Shown here: positions 5,010 to 5,090 of the stretch, piece after piece
How positions within the stretch are numbered: the first letter of the stretch is position 1
Layout: every line of letters begins with the position of its first letter
NCBI GenBank assembly: GCA_016213865.1
Contig: JACQZL010000313.1
Span: 1 to 5,090 of the forward strand
Direction of reading: 5' to 3'
DNA from: Candidatus Rifleibacteriota bacterium
GTDB lineage: Bacteria; UBP17; UBA6191; JACPRK01
Length of the DNA: 5,090 bases
Notes under the pieces: generated by a model
Told to the model about the DNA's origin: nothing
Database searches by the model: none
Seen by the model: only the letters and a program-made list of their open reading frames with translations
Made by a program: the position numbers and the translations under genes

Positions 5010-5090
5010 GTCATTCCCGCGAAAGCGGGAAGCCAGGAGTCCTGATGGTTACGGGAGTTCTTGACCCCCGCTCCCCGCTTTCGCGGGGAC
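5010..5090. repeat. Pair of inverted REP-like hairpins at right edge
   Basis: Two hairpins face each other: TCCCGC-GAAA-GCGGGA (5015-5030), preceded by GTCAT, and CCCCGC-TTTC-GCGGGG (5073-5088), followed by GAC at the window end. The GTCATTCCCGCGAAAGCGGG sequence is a widespread intergenic repeat in proteobacteria and other phyla. The inverted pair resembles a BIME-type unit and probably continues outside the window. It could lie in the 3' region of a gene beyond the edge. Confidence 0.7.

Overview
A GC-rich bacterial accessory region dominated by small dispersed repeats and toxin-antitoxin (TA) loci. No rRNA, tRNA, CRISPR array or housekeeping gene is visible. The phylum cannot be named from this window: the GC-rich codon use, the several kinds of GC-rich hairpin repeat and the FitAB/UPF0175-type TA genes occur in many environmental lineages.

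Layout. Positions 172-409 hold a MITE-like element (copy A) with imperfect terminal inverted repeats. A compact promoter with a perfect 16-bp palindrome (713-748) precedes an apparently intact FitA/FitB-like TA operon on the + strand: antitoxin 764-1006, PIN-domain toxin 1003-1422, overlapping at ATGA. A second, minus-strand TA operon follows: a UPF0175-type antitoxin (2437-2150) and a PIN toxin of DUF3368 type starting at 2150. That toxin is cut off after about 91 residues, close to another palindromic element (1714-1820), so the antitoxin appears to be an orphan. A fragment of an IS91-type transposase containing its HUH motif lies at 2883-2719 (minus). A large four-hairpin palindromic element (copy B, 3045-3312) and a second, inverted copy of the MITE-like element (copy C, 3885-4115) follow. 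A minus-strand hypothetical reading frame (4727-4200) of unknown function and a pair of inverted REP-like hairpins running off the right edge (5010-5090) complete the window.

Interpretation. Only the FitAB-like operon looks like a complete functional unit: an RHH antitoxin and PIN ribonuclease toxin, probably autoregulated at the palindrome over the -10 box. The rest reads as decaying accessory DNA colonised by non-autonomous repeats. The most unusual feature is a pair of hairpins, one with a CTTCCAG-type centre and one with an AAGATG-type centre. The pair occurs in three copies but is framed by two different sets of terminal repeats (A and C share one set, B has another), which suggests a modular repeat family. 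All homology statements come from reading motifs by eye; no database search was run.
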